From NCBI GenBank assembly GCA_026874595.1, contig CM049314.1, forward strand, positions 67,379,300-67,443,299: 64,000 bases of DNA, in the 5' to 3' direction. This stretch comes from Sipunculus nudus. Its lineage: Eukaryota; Annelida; Sipuncula; Golfingiida; Sipunculidae. A program made the translations under genes and the position numbers. The notes under the pieces are model-generated. The model made no database searches. It saw nothing but the letters and a program-made list of their open reading frames with translations, and was not told the origin of the DNA. Below, one piece after another: positions 23,711-35,892 of the stretch; the first letter of the stretch is position 1, and every line of letters starts with the position of its first letter.

Positions 23711-26700
23711 CCACCCTCTGTTATACGAAATCTTTAGAATCCAGGAAGTTGACTTTGGGTTATTACTACCAAGTCCTTGTACAGTCAATATAAACGTAGC
23801 CTACATGTTATAATTATGTCTCCGAACCTCTCTGGTTTCTTAGATGATTTTAGGCGATGGTTATTTCGTTTAAGGTCACATTAAAGGACTTTGATTATCT
23901 CCATAAAACTTCAACAAGATGCCAATTGTCTTTCCTTTTGAAACTTTTACCTGAAAAAAAGACTCATAACTTGATTTTGATCTAGTGTCGGAACTAGACA
24001 CAAGTTTTATTTATTTAATCAAGATTGTTTTATTGTGTAAGGTCTTACAACAAAAAGGAAAAATGACACATTTGAAACGCAAGGATTTGTAGACCGCTAT
24101 TTTAAAGAAAGCAATTAAATTGTAACAAACAAACGGTAGTTTTCCCGGCTAACAATACGGTATATGCCAAAAGGGTAAACGCTGCCTATGTTCCAGCTTG
24201 TAACTCGATCCTTTCACGTGACCAGTGCTTGCAATTGGCGATTATATTGGGTTTCGCACCGGGCGGTTGGCACCCTTCCAAGAATATGCTGAGTCACACG
24301 ACCACGGGGTACATACATTGTGCATCAAAGCTTGAAACCAGCTATATCATGCAGTGGTTAGACGGAGGTAAAAAACGAATGTCGATTTAATAACTTGTGG
24401 AAGGCGCTAAATTTTCAAAACAAGACAAGTTTCTAGAAATCATGTATTCAGAAACCATTATTTTGCTATATAGTTCATAGTAACTGTAGCAATATTCATA
24501 TGAGGACCAACGTCATAAAATGGACAGTAAAACACCACCAGTTCTGTGGTAACCTCCTCCCATACCACAATATCACTTTTCTCGTCTAAAGTCATTTAAT
24601 TATTAAAACGAATGATTCCAAGAAAGAAAGTCTGCCTTTTGATAAGACAAGAAAAGATATATTAATTATGCCCCAATGACAAGCCATTGTCCGATTAGGG
24701 ACATGGTTGACACCAAATTTTAAAATAAGACAGTAAATCTCAAATAATCATTAAAACGCTAACTAACCTGAAATCCAGGTTTAAATTAATACAATTAAAG
24801 ACTATTCATAAACATAATAACATACCATTAGAATACAATAATAGGCTGTAAAAATTTGTGCTGATTATCAAATAATTCTTATCCACTTCAGCTGACAAAG
24901 CAAGGGGCGTCGTTTACATAAGACTTCTGTTAGAAATTTTCCCACATATAGTTTCCGATAATCTCTTATAGGTCTTAAAAAAGAATGGACTCAGTCTTTG
25001 ATATGTACAGCAGAGGTTTTCTTATCATTTCAAAACAATGAAACGCTCCAGGGTATGTTTCGCTTTACATCAGTGTTTGGAAATAGGACTGTAGATGTTT
25101 AGAATAAAAGTTGCAAAACAGTCTACCTTGATTCCTAGAAAACTCTTACGTGTTTTTTTATGGAATACTGATCAACGGCATGTCTAACTGTAAGTTGCTG
25201 AGTGAGCGAGGATAGTTATTTTTCTACATAACGAAGTTGCTTAGAACAAGTAAAATAACTGTACAGAACAATTCAAATAAAAAAGAATAACATTATAACT
25301 CAATATTGTATGAAATAATTGATCACTATAACCACAATATCATGCAATATTGCTGATGAAACGCAAGCTGGGAATATTGATAAAAACTTTCATCCCATTC
25401 ATTTGGAGCAACGAATATCAACTTATGTAAGCGCTCTGCGATATTTAACTGAAGTTGTCTTTCTTTCAAATCATACACAAAAAGCCAACCTCTCTTCTAT
25501 TCACAGCTAAAGGATGAATACATTTGTAAATCTTTTAAAATTAATGTTAACTTTTGCGAAAGTGAATACACTGCGGAAAACAGAAAGAAAATGCAGCATC
25601 GATATACTATTGGAACACCCTATAGTTTGTTGGATCATAAGTTACAATTGAGCACGTCTTATATTGGCAAACCGGCGCTGGTTTCTGAAGCAAACAGCAA
25701 CCGTGCACCTGCTGTTAGGGAGCAGAGTCCTTTACTTAGCGTAGTTAAAGATCGTATATAATGAATGGCATTGTTTGTCAGGAGTGTCTCTCGTCACTGA
25801 GCCCTCAAATGAATATATATGGCTAACATTAGGGGTTCATCTTACGAATGCCATTACACAGACCAGATGTTTCCCTGGTCCATGTAGCTTTAATCCTTGA
25901 ATCACTGCTGATGACGGGTATATATGTCCCAGGTTGTTCGCGTGAGGACTTGTCACGTGGCGTTTGACTGTCATGTGACCTTTTCAGACTGGTTCTTAAA
26001 TCAGATATATAATGTAATATATAGTTTCGTACATTCCTTTCGCAAAGGTCATCTCACCAATTTTCTAATTCAGTCAATTTACCATCTGTTTGCAAAGGCT
26101 GCCTTTCATGTATACGGCTTCCAGAGCGCTGGCAAGAGGTATGACGCTGGTGCAGACTTATTGATTTTCTGACCAATAGGAGTTATTTGAGGTGTGCGGG
26201 CCAATAACACAAGGCGTAAACCACTGGGGCATCCTTTCTGATCATTTTTCCTAATCTTTAATCATTTCCAAATCTCCAGTGGCAAACGCAGCCGGAAGAA
26301 ACGGTAGACATAATTCGAGATGAATATGAAAGTGACAGTAACGTATTATTTAACCGAAATAATAAGATAAGGTTTAATTTGGCTACATGTTTTAAGATAA
26401 ACTAATTTTACTTAGGTAAAATTCTCATGTAATCAGGAAATACTTGCTATATTTCAAACAAATGCTAACATTTTTAATCAGTTTTAACTTTCTATTTAAG
26501 AGTATGAAACTGGCATTCATTCGAACAAATTACAATGCATTCACAGTTATATATACCTCGTATGTCACTTCGCACAAGAGACATAATTGCTCACTTTATA
26601 TTTTATAACAAAACTTATATTTCTAATTAATTTAAGACCTCAGGACATATTCATATATAGGAAAAATGTAGGGGCAACAAATGTGTTAAAGGCCAAGTAG

Positions 26701-27649
26701 CTTTTATTACAAATTTAAATAATAGTAATCCTAACCGGTGTCACAAAACCTGAACTGCTATTCCAAAAGGTCCTTCTTCTTGCCCTTACCCTGTCAATAA
26801 TTATGCAGCAAAATATATCTCCTGGAACTGTAACTTATACGCCAGCACATAAAAATAAGTATTTATTCTCCGTTATCAGAGTTTTGATTATCATGCGGAC
26901 AACTAAATAGATGGTCATTTATCAACAGAAAAATTGCAGAATTTGATATCTGCAATACATAATGAACATGCCCGTAGATAACATAAGATTCCTTTTGGAA
27001 AACTGGCTTAGGGATACTTAAAGGTTCCTATTCACCTGCCATTTGAAAAAGAATTGATGTGATTTCTGGCTTCTTATGTGTATATACTAATGATCTATAA
27101 GGGTATATATTAATGATCTAAGGGTAATTCTGGTCATGAAAAGTTCTTATAATGGTTCCGTAAAGGATGTATAAACCTGTTTATTAACAATGTTTCTTTA
27201 AACACAGCAATGTTGTCTAACGTAGGTAAAAAAACATATAATCAAGGTGGTAGGTTGCATATACGCTGAGGTTGTAAAGTCACTTGTTGCAAAACGCCAT
27301 TTGCAAACCTCTGGCTTATCTGATTTGCTACCAGATGTCCTTGTTTTATTTTTTTTTTTTAATATTTTGGCAGGCCTCCATATATTATAAACTGGTTGAT
27401 ATAAACAAATCAAGGAACCTACGTGTGGCGATATCCACGTTCTCTGGTCTGTTTTTATAAAAGCTCAAAAGGATTAACTTTAGTCTATAAAGGTCAGATA
27501 GGTGATTGGGCCCCTTTTAGTACATCGTTTAATCATTAAATATGCGGAGATTTAGAGCTAACCCTAAACCCTATTTCAGGTTACCCCTTACAAGGTAATC
27601 GAGAGTCAATTTTAGATTATTTCCGGGAGCTCGGAATTGTACCCGCAAG
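23711..27649. other. Unique AT-rich sequence, no gene seen
   Basis: Nearly 4 kb without recognisable repeats, SINE heads or microsatellites of note. Frames reach 82 codons (25924-26172) with no known motif. A small direct duplication of ~22 bp (ACTAATGATCTATAAGGGTA / ATTAATGATCTAAGGGTA) is at 27087-27127. Confidence 0.45.
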
Positions 27650-27975
27650 ACCTAGATTTGGACTTGTAATCGGGCTCGGAGGAAGAGACCCGAGAAATCA
27701 GTCCATCTCCTGTCCAGTAAAACAGCAATAGCATACAATAAGACTGTCTGCATGTGCGAAATACTACTAGACTACTACAAAAGACTACATTTAGTATGCT
27801 TTGCTATGCATTGGGAGATAAATTTAATAACACATTCAAGTAAAAAGCATATTTACACCAACGTAATTACGCATGATTTTTCTTTTTCATTTTAAAGTTC
27901 TTTTTATAAGAAGATTTGCATTTGACTAGGACTTGGACTTGGGTTCCGAACGACTCGGACTTGTTGATATTAAAT
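27650..27975 (+). repeat. GACTCGGACTTG dispersed element, both blocks present
   Basis: First block 27650-27700 (GGACTTGTAATCGGGCTCGG, then GAAGAGACCCGAGAAATCAG). The core includes TATAAGAAGATTTGCATTT near 27905-27923. Second block 27925-27965 (AGGACTTGGACTTGGG, GACTCGGACTTG). The ~220-bp spacing and the GAAATCAG step after the first block match the copies at 42998 and 60690. Unclassified; no coding frame. Confidence 0.6.
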
Positions 27976-28317
27976 AATCACTCTTTTGTGGTATGGGCTT
28001 TACGGAATAAATAATATTTTGTGAACTGTAAACAGGAGGAGCTTCATTGAAATGTACATGAAATATGTTAAAGTTTCACAGTTGAGAAAAGTAGTCCCGG
28101 CCGTCCTACAGGGCCTTTCAGAAAGAGGTTCGCTTTGTGTAGAAACAACCTCTGGTGGTAAAGTGAAATCCGTGGCGTAAAAGTGTATGGATTAGGGTTG
28201 ACCGTCCCAGAGGGTTATCGGGGCATCATTATGAAGTTATAATGGCACATCCTGAGAGGAAAGCAATATTACAAACTTCAGATTATATTGCTGAGGTCTA
28301 AGCAGCAAAGACAACGC

Positions 28318-28322
<5 letters not shown>
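27976..28322. other. Unique sequence, no gene seen
   Basis: Short AT-rich interval with no recognised feature. Confidence 0.4.

Positions 28323-28375
<53 letters not shown>
28323..28375. repeat. (TA)n microsatellite
   Basis: Uninterrupted TA dinucleotides over about 53 bp. Confidence 0.95.
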
Positions 28376-28377
<2 letters not shown>

Positions 28378-28788
28378 TTAAATGTGCCGGGCGCCATTTT
28401 GAAGATGCGATAGTTGAAAAACCGCACTGACCAGTGTTCATGCGGACACGTGACCGCGTCCTTGTTTGCTTGCTTGCCAGCACGACACCCTCACCATATT
28501 TGATACACGTGGACACGTGATTGTATTTTGTTTTATATTCCAACTTAACTATGAAAAATAAGGTAAATTCAACTGCTTGGATTAATCTTAAGTGACATTG
28601 TTCTTTACTATATCAACTCATAATGGAGAATCTAAAAAAAGTTAACTTTGAACAAATCTGTATCCATGGAAATTCTTACTTTGGAAATTAGGTTGAACAA
28701 AATTGTCATACTAGACTGATTATTAAGATGAAAGACAAGATAATATAACAAAGTACACATCAAAAGAGACGATTTTACATTATTTTGC

Positions 28789-29078
28789 CGTTTACTTCTC
28801 GTGATAGGCAGTATCGCGTGGGTAAAAAGATTTGTTGAAATCCAGTGAGCGTCATGGTCGGAAAGTGCGCCTCCCTGTCCAAAACATTTTTGTCAATAAT
28901 CTGCCGGCTGGTAGCTCGCTTCATGAAAACGCCTCCGTCCACTTGAGAATAACTGAAATAATAATACCTCCCTCTTAAAGTCCGATTGCAACCCTTTGAC
29001 GGATAGATTGTCGTCTTTGTGCTGTAGGAAAGCGGAGTATCCTGTTCATAAACGAACCGCTTACTTCTCGTGATCCGC
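28789..29078. repeat. Segment bracketed by 18-bp direct repeats
   Basis: CCGTTTACTTCTCGTGAT at 28789-28806 recurs as CCGCTTACTTCTCGTGAT at 29060-29077 (17 of 18 identical). The ~250 bp between are of higher complexity than the flanks. The arrangement is like a target-site duplication around an inserted sequence. Minus-strand frames cover it (111 codons, 28775-29110; 72 codons, 28975-29193), without a known domain. It could be a processed retrocopy, an unknown retroposon or coincidence. Confidence 0.3.
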
Positions 29079-29809
29079 TGTACAATTTGTGTGACCTGGG
29101 CGGGGCACATCTGTTGTGCCCATTTTTGACTGATAAGTACAAATTGACTGTGTCTCTACAGTCTCTGTATGGTATCAATACAGCTAAAAGCATCTTTCAT
29201 CTGTTGCCCTACATAGACTGTTGTCCATTGCTGCAAGGTTTGGTCCTTGAGATATTTTTTTTTTACACTACAAATAGGTAAAAACATGTTTCTTTACTCA
29301 TATTTCTTTTGCTCTTTCGCGAAATGTCCCCTTGTGAATGTCATGATTTCTTTTCACAGCCTTTCTGAGTCCTATTCTAGGTCGAATGAAAAAAAAAAAA
29401 TCAGAAAACTATTGTTCACTTAAATCGCCTATGTGGATTTGGCTTAACGTGACACTGTCTGTTGAAATGAACTGAAGGATAATAAAATCATATAAGTTGC
29501 ATTCTTTTATAATAAAATTCCTAAAGTTTGTACAATGCGAATTATACAATTTTTTATCTAGATTTCCTCTGTTCTGTACGACCTTCATCTACTAAATGGA
29601 CTGAATCCCTTAGATCCTGTTAAAATATCAAATTGTTAAACGCTTTCCGCAGCAGAAGGGAGATCTCGAGTTCTCAGGTCGTATGATTTAACCACTGGAC
29701 CGCAACATATGGCAATGGACATTGTATTTTCAGTTCTCCGATCTCTGTTTCAGGGTTCGATTTAACTAGGAGTATTTTTTTCACAAGAATGTACTCAACT
29801 CCTAATTCT
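29079..29809. other. Unique sequence, possible tRNA-like remnant
   Basis: No gene. On the minus strand near 29640-29710, GCGGTCCAGTGGTTAAATC resembles a tRNA box A region, but no convincing box B follows. Poly-A/T runs at 29250-29262 and 29388-29400. Confidence 0.35.
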
Positions 29810-30048
29810 AAAGTGCGCGTGGACAGCTGAGTGGTAAAACGCTTGGCTTTCTCCGCTGGCGACCCGAGTTCGATCCCCAGCGTGGCCATGAGAGTGGGTT
29901 GTAGTTGCCCGTCCAAGGCTGATGGCTTTCTCCGGCTACTCCGGTTTCCTCCACCCTTGCAGACTAACGAATGCCATCAACGGAGCCATGGGGAGTTCCG
30001 CGATTAGTTATAATAACTATTTGTACACTCCATGTAGAATAAATAAGG
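29810..30048 (+). mobile_element. SINE-2, tRNA-derived, plus strand
   Basis: Head: GACAGCTGAGTGGTAAAACG (box A region, about 29822) and CGAGTTCGATCCCCAGCG (box B, about 29866). Body: GTGGCCATGAGAGTGGG, TTGTAGTTGCCCGTCCAAGG, TTTCTCCGGCTACTCCGG, TTTCCTCCACCC. 3' part: AACGAATGCCATCAACGGAG, then ACTCCATGTAGAATAAATA. Copies at 39698 and 42474 share this order. The TTTCTCCGG.TACTCCGGTTTCCTCC-like segment occurs in many marine-invertebrate SINEs as I recall. Frames across it (minus 29674-29916, plus 29922-30119) are not genes. Confidence 0.8.
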
Positions 30049-30714
30049 TAATAGATAATTCACTATATTTGTACTACTGTCAAAATGAATGTCTTTCAAT
30101 AATCCTTCCCAAAATCTGAAAATACTAAGTGCACCATATTATGAAATTATATTTAGAATACTACGCATAAGTCTGCAATATGATTTGCAACTTTGAACTA
30201 ACTCCATGCACCCACAGTAAGCTATAGAGTGTGTTATTTTCTAGGAATATATTATCTTTGCGGCAGCGAAAATAATATTTTTGATACTAGTTTGACTATG
30301 TGTACATATTGTGTGATTCCTGTTCACAAAAAAAAATCTTAAAATGATGTATATATGAACTTGCTTATCTACAATCTGTTAGTTAACATGGTACATGCGC
30401 CAATGTTGGAAAACATAAAGTATGTGAAAAAGGTGTTTGGGGCACGTGTGCTTAAATAAAAAATAAACTAGACCCAAAACGCCCTTGCTCAATTCGGTTT
30501 ATTCTGACTTGCTGCCACTTGCCCTTTCTGTATATGTCTGGATTATTATGGCGGGTCCGAGCATGTAATAAACACGGGGATCTAAACAAAACAAACAGCC
30601 TGTGTCTCCTTTTCTGCTCAACACTTCTTTTATAAAATGCGTAAGGGATTATCTATAGATAGCAGAAGTCAGATATTGGAATAACCCCCTTTAAGTTTAT
30701 ATACATGTTTCTCG
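30049..30714. other. Unique sequence, no gene seen
   Basis: AT-rich; no repeat or coding signal recognised. Confidence 0.45.
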
Positions 30715-31015
30715 GAAACACTCAAATCATAACTGACTGTGTAACTTTGGGAAACGATATCCAAACGACAGCAAATATAACATTTCTGACACATATTACT
30801 CTTTAAATTATCATTTCATTGAAAAATGTAATGTCTCTTTAAACGTTTTTCGTACATATACGACACATGAGTAACAATGTAACTCCGGGAAGCCACATCC
30901 TAACGACAGCACAAGTAACATTCCTGACACTAAGTAAATAAAAATAACCTTTGAAATTACCATTTCAGGAAAAATGTCACGTATCTTTAAACGTTTTTCG
31001 TAAACATAAAGGAAA
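30715..31015 (+). repeat. Diverged tandem duplication, period ~139 bp
   Basis: Copy 1 is about 30715-30865 and copy 2 about 30866-31015. Shared, in order: TGTAACTTTGGGAA / TGTAACTCCGGGAA, ATATCCAAACGACAGCA / ACATCCTAACGACAGCA, TAACATTTCTGACAC / TAACATTCCTGACAC, and TCTTTAAACGTTTTTCGTA in both. Identity is roughly 75-80 per cent by eye. Non-coding. Confidence 0.75.
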
Positions 31016-31079
31016 CATTAATTACAACGTGTGTTTATTGCTCATACAAACAACACTCATCCAACAACACAACGGAGGT

Positions 31080-31400
31080 TCCGAGATCGGTTGACGTGTT
31101 AAATATTTAATTAACACTCTAGGCCTATACCTGGCTGCAAATCAATTAAGAGCCCTTGTGCATACAGATAAATGGCTTCAAGCGAAAGCGGGTACTGATC
31201 AAAAGAAAGTTAGCGGTCGTTACATTTCCACAGCGCCTTTAATAGAGATATTTAAGGCAGAACACACGGAAACTCCATATTCTTTGAGTTTTAGTTCAAA
31301 CAAAATGTTCTTTGATTGAATCAAAGGCCTTAATTCATAATTAGAAGCCCGCATGTCTTCTTGGGTTCGGTGAAAAGTTAGATTAGGTGTCCATTTCGAT
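31080..31400. promoter_or_regulatory. Candidate regulatory stretch with inverted TCF/LEF-type sites
   Basis: At 31310-31326 there is CTTTGAT-TGA-ATCAAAG, a perfect 7-bp inverted pair of the TCF/LEF consensus core. TGATCAAAAG (about 31197), TTAATTAACA (about 31110) and CATAATTAGAA (about 31337) lie nearby. The sequence is of higher complexity than its surroundings. Enhancer function is inference. Confidence 0.25.
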
Positions 31401-33652
31401 GTTTTTTATCATTAAAACACAAATTACCACAACAAATGCGACAAACAAATTCTGGAATTTTTTTTCAACCATAACAAACCAGTTTGACTTTATAAAAACC
31501 ATCGTCAGTTTTGTATTATTTGAAATATTCTATTAATTCCCGTAATGATCAGATTTTTCCAGAACGAAGAGGCGGAAGCGCGAACGCTTGAAGGACGCTT
31601 ATGATAGAAAAATGCAGAACCAAAGGAAATGGAAGGTCATTAGCATTGAGACCCAAAAAGCTCCGATCTACAAATCACGATCCTCAACATTTAATTAGAG
31701 AAGTCTGGTTCAGATTTATATTTGTGCCAGAAGTCTTTATCGATAATCTCGATCGCTGAACCAAATAACGGCCGAAATTGCAAACAGACGTCCTCATTAT
31801 TTATTTCTAATTACCCAGTGCGGACGCTGATTTTTTCAAAACGGGCCTGTCTGAAAGATGATATATTATGAACGTTGTAATGTTGATTCCCTTTCTGATA
31901 TGATTGCTGATTAAGGTGAGCAAATTCGCAATTATGTAAACAACCAGTGAAAAGACAAGTTGCAATGCAAAAGGGTATATCAGCTGGGATATATTGTTTA
32001 CGGAAGTTTGTGACACATCAGGCTCTGGTATAGATAATATGCACGATAGAACTCGTAAAATAAGGTGTATTTAACATTACGTATACATTTGTTTTTCAAT
32101 GAACACTCAATACTATTCCGCTGATTATTTTTTACAATTTACATACTTAATTTAGTAACCAAAATTTAAATAACTCACTAGGTAAACCTTTCAAATGAAC
32201 TCACACAAACTAACACGAGTGCGCGCTGATCTTTACGTGTTAAGTTTTCGTATACTTTATAGACAGACTGTTTTTATAGATCATAGCCATTTTCCAAGAA
32301 ATGGATATAGTTAATTTTGAATAAATTATTTTTATATACACTATCAGTCGAGGAGCTACAAGTGAAGAATTTAATAATAGTGTGAAAATATTTTTGAAGC
32401 TTAATACCAATATATACCTTTCGATATTTCTTCAAAAACTTTTCTCTCGTGAAAACGTCAACCGGTTCAACTCTATTATATAAACCATCTTTAAATATGA
32501 AGTACTATGCGTGTTGTCAGAATTAATAGAAACTTACTTTCTTTAACAGCGAATAACAGTATAACCTACCAAATGAACATTTAATTTTGACCACTTGCTT
32601 AAAAATACATGTTTTCCCCCAATGGTATTTCCCGAAAGAGATTAACTTTCAAGTATGAAAATCAAAAGCTATCAAACGAGAAGTTTGCCAAATATTAATA
32701 AAGTCAATCTTAATAATACCGACATTAAGCTAACGTCATTCATATACATGTGGTATAAACCTGCCCCGCGCAGCTAGACTGTCTAATGAAAACGCATATG
32801 ATACGAACATACCTTGCGGGCAACAGCGTCTTCAGCGAAGCACTGCAGGGACTGGCACGGGCTAAACTAAAGCCAAGCTCTCTCTTTCTCTCTCTGCCAA
32901 TCACGCCGGTGTGGAGAGCGTTTAGCTGTTTCTAAGTGGCGATGTGAGGCGAGTTACTAGTCGCCTTATTTGTTTAATACCTCTGCGCTCTTGGAAGCGC
33001 TATCGGGGAGGGAGCGGCGCTGGAAATGACAAAGGATCGATGAAAAGAACCGAAAGGGATATCGACTTTAAGCCAAACTCGCTGACCGAACTATGCACAG
33101 TTCACCAGCTCCCTGATCCATTGGGATCGTCCACAACTGGTCATCTTCTGCAGATATAACTAACGCTTGCCTGCTTGTCTTAAGGATTTGATTAATTGAG
33201 ATATTGCAGCCCCTCTTTCTATTGACGTATTCAGGTCACTGAAATTGATGCCCCGGCCACAGCCGTAGCATGTGGATCCATGGTGGGTTGATGTAGAACA
33301 CTTCCGTTGTACATGGCTGCATGGCATTATGGGAAATAACCTAAAGCTTGCCTCCTGTCTTTACCACCTGTCAAAAGGCATAGTAAATATTTTACATAAA
33401 TCGTCATCTGTAAATTCCTTTGTCTGCGTTGCCATGGTACATTTAATTTAATTAAAGTTTAAGTTAAATAAAGGCCGTTGCTGTTGAAAACCGGTTTAAT
33501 TAAGTGGTTTGGTTTCAATCTGACATGAATTGTTAAGATTTAATTCTTTTTATGTATTTTGTATATATAACAATATAGTTCAATATAAAGATTGTGGGGA
33601 TAAATGTGAAAATATGTATTCTTTATAGTACTCATTCTACTGAAAAAGCTAG
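31401..33652. other. Unique sequence with a small GC-richer island, no confident gene
   Basis: 32750-33160 is GC-richer. TATAAA at 32754 is followed by a 49-codon frame from ATG at 32786, a CCAAT box at about 32898 and a 71-codon frame at 32944-33159. None of the products resembles a known protein and I see no strong splice donor, so a promoter or first exon here is only a possibility. Confidence 0.35.
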
Positions 33653-33834
33653 GGCACAGAACCTTTCATAAAGTTTTCTGCAAACGTCAACATACGACCA
33701 TAGAAAGAACTTTTAAAAGACTTTCTTACAATATTTCATTAATTATCTTCTGTGTTCAATCAATACTAATTAGTTCGACAAAAGATGATAAATGTATTAT
33801 ATGTACTCAATATTTTCTAGTAAAATGAAACGTT
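33653..33834 (+). repeat. Local duplication, copy 1
   Basis: Pairs with 34285-34460, 632 bp downstream in the same orientation. Shared steps: GGCACAG, GTTTTCTG, AAGAACTTTTAAAAGACTTTCT, ATTAATTATCTTCTGTG and CAATATTTTCTAGTA. Roughly 70-75 per cent identical by eye. Non-coding and unclassified. Confidence 0.65.
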
Positions 33835-34284
33835 CCCCTTGAATTATTCAGCAGCTATGGTCGGTCATAAGACGTAAGAGCGAATTTCAGAAGTTCTATC
33901 CAAATTTCCCCATTTCGTATTTTTGGAGTTATATGCCGGTGCTTGATCCAATGAGAGATCTTGCTCTGATATTCAACCCCTCATTCACTAGGCTTTATCC
34001 TGCCCAATATATGTATGAGAAAATCCTAATGTAATCTGAATTTTTAAGCTTGGTAACAATGCATTATTTTGCTTTAAACTATGCCGATACACACCCCCTT
34101 GTCACTAAACATTCTGCGCACAAAAATTCTAGGAAGGTATTTCTCTCAGTTTCTTTAAACCGCTCATAGGGCGGCCATTTTGAACCCAGATGTCACGGGT
34201 CGCATGTAGAAATCATGGCTTTACCACTGGTACATTCTGAATGCGAACATTTTTGTCCTTCCTTGTAGTCATTCGACAAAAAAA
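33835..34284. other. Spacer between duplicated copies
   Basis: Unique sequence, nothing recognised. Confidence 0.4.
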
Positions 34285-34460
34285 GGCACAGTAGATTTTC
34301 GTAATGTTTTCTGAAAAAGCCAACACAGCACTTGAGGAAGAACTTTAAAAAAACTTTCTAACATTATCTAATTAAATATCTCCTGTGACCAATCAGAACT
34401 TATTAGTCCAACAATAAATTTATTGTTTGTACTAAATATTTTCTAGTAGAATTGAAAGTT
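34285..34460 (+). repeat. Local duplication, copy 2
   Basis: Second copy of the segment at 33653-33834. Key shared steps are GGCACAG, TGTTTTCTG, GAAGAACTTTAAAAAAACTT, ATCTCCTGTG and AAATATTTTCTAGTAGA. Flanked downstream by a SINE-1 insertion. Confidence 0.65.
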
Positions 34461-34574
34461 ACTGCATTAGAACAGATTATAGACATCAAAATCAGACCTA
34501 TTGATGGTACTTAGAATCAACATTTATCAATAAGGACTCTCCGGTCAATTTTAGTTTAATTTTTTTTTCAAGTG

Positions 34575-34956
34575 ACCACCTCCAATTTTTTTAATGCTAG
34601 CTAAACTAGGTATAAGTAGATTGACATAATTCCATTCCGGTTTCGTATTACGTGAAATGGAGGTACCACACGCTTCCTCTCATTTTATATCCTGGTGTTA
34701 ACCAGACCCAGTGACTATTGCACCTTCGGGTCGTTGGTGTTTAATCTCCGCATTGCATAGTCATACGACCGAGGAGAACCCGTAAGGCGCACTAGTTTGT
34801 GAATGCAATTCGGCCGATGGGCAGGGCCTTCCCATAAAGCCTGCAGAGCGCTAACCCTAAGTCGGAGCCGACCGTGAACATCCCACCGCCTTAGCTGAGA
34901 TTTGAACTCGCGTATCTTAAGATACATTTGGCATCGCTCTCCTCATTTTAAGAGCA
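34575..34956 (-). mobile_element. SINE-1, near full-length, minus strand, long subtype
   Basis: On the minus strand the head lies at the right end: GGAGAGCGATGCC (decayed box A) and GCGAGTTCAAATCTCAGC (box B, about 34898-34915). Body: GCGCTCTGCAGGCTTTATGG, CGAATTGCATTCAC, AGTGCGCCTTACGG. 3' part: CCGGAATGGAATTATG and TAGCTAGCATTAAAAAAATT. It carries a ~65-bp extra segment (about 34717-34780) also present in the 41036 copy but absent from 50778, which defines a long subtype. Confidence 0.85.
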
Positions 34957-35892
34957 GTTGACGGCGCTCCGGGGCGTGGCTAAGGAGGAGCTGTTCGAAA
35001 CCACTGACAATTTTATAATATTTATTATCTGTTTTATTTATGAGCTAGAGGTGAATAAGACTTTATTTCACGGAGAACTTAATATCTGCTTTCCGCAATG
35101 GTTTTGCATTCGTAGATTTGCATTCACTTGCTCTGCCCTTATTCCCAGGTTCACTAGTGCATTGATTGACGGTAAGTTCATGAATAAACAATGATGCAAT
35201 TCCTGAATCCGAAACATGTGCGAGATCTACATATAAATGTTCTTCATAGTCTTCATCCTTGACCTATGCCCGAAATATCTTGAAATTTTCATGAAATTCA
35301 AATTAGGATGGGATGAGTTACGTTGTAAACTATCACAAAACATACACACAAATACACACGGATATGGATGAACGCATACCCCCCGACAGAGGGATTGAAA
35401 GAAGATAAAAATCTTGAAATAAATAGGAAGATTATCAGAGAGCCATCCGTCCTCAAACAGATATTCATACTAGAATAGGGACAATGATAATGACGTCATT
35501 ATGGGGGGGGGGATCCAGTGGTAAACGTAAGTGCATTACTCCAGGGCTGGATGATGGAAAATGATACTTGCAAGAATGCGATAATGATAGTGTCGTCAAA
35601 GGGAAGCATGATATAAAGAACATAAAAGAATTGGTACCATGGAAAAGCTGTCCTTATTTTGAGGTGGTCGCTAAAACGAGACGGTCATTTGGCGAGGTTT
35701 TTTTTCTATTTAAGCAGGTGCGCTACTGGTTAACCCCTGGAGGAAGTCATTAAGACGGCCAAAATGTAAAATAAATTAAGTATGATATTTTAGAGATCAC
35801 TACCAATATAATATGTTACATTAAAAAATTTTTAAAATCAAAAACTTTATGATATTACTAGCAGGGAATGATGATAATAAAAAAAATATGAA
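34957..35892. other. Unique sequence, no gene seen
   Basis: Frames under 80 codons without recognisable motifs. A run of 10 G at 35503-35512 follows a CRE palindrome. Confidence 0.45.
35487..35502. promoter_or_regulatory. 16-bp CRE palindrome ATAATGACGTCATTAT
   Basis: A perfect 16-bp palindrome centred on the full CREB/ATF consensus TGACGTCA, directly followed by a G run. No gene context is visible. Binding is inferred from consensus only. Confidence 0.3.
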
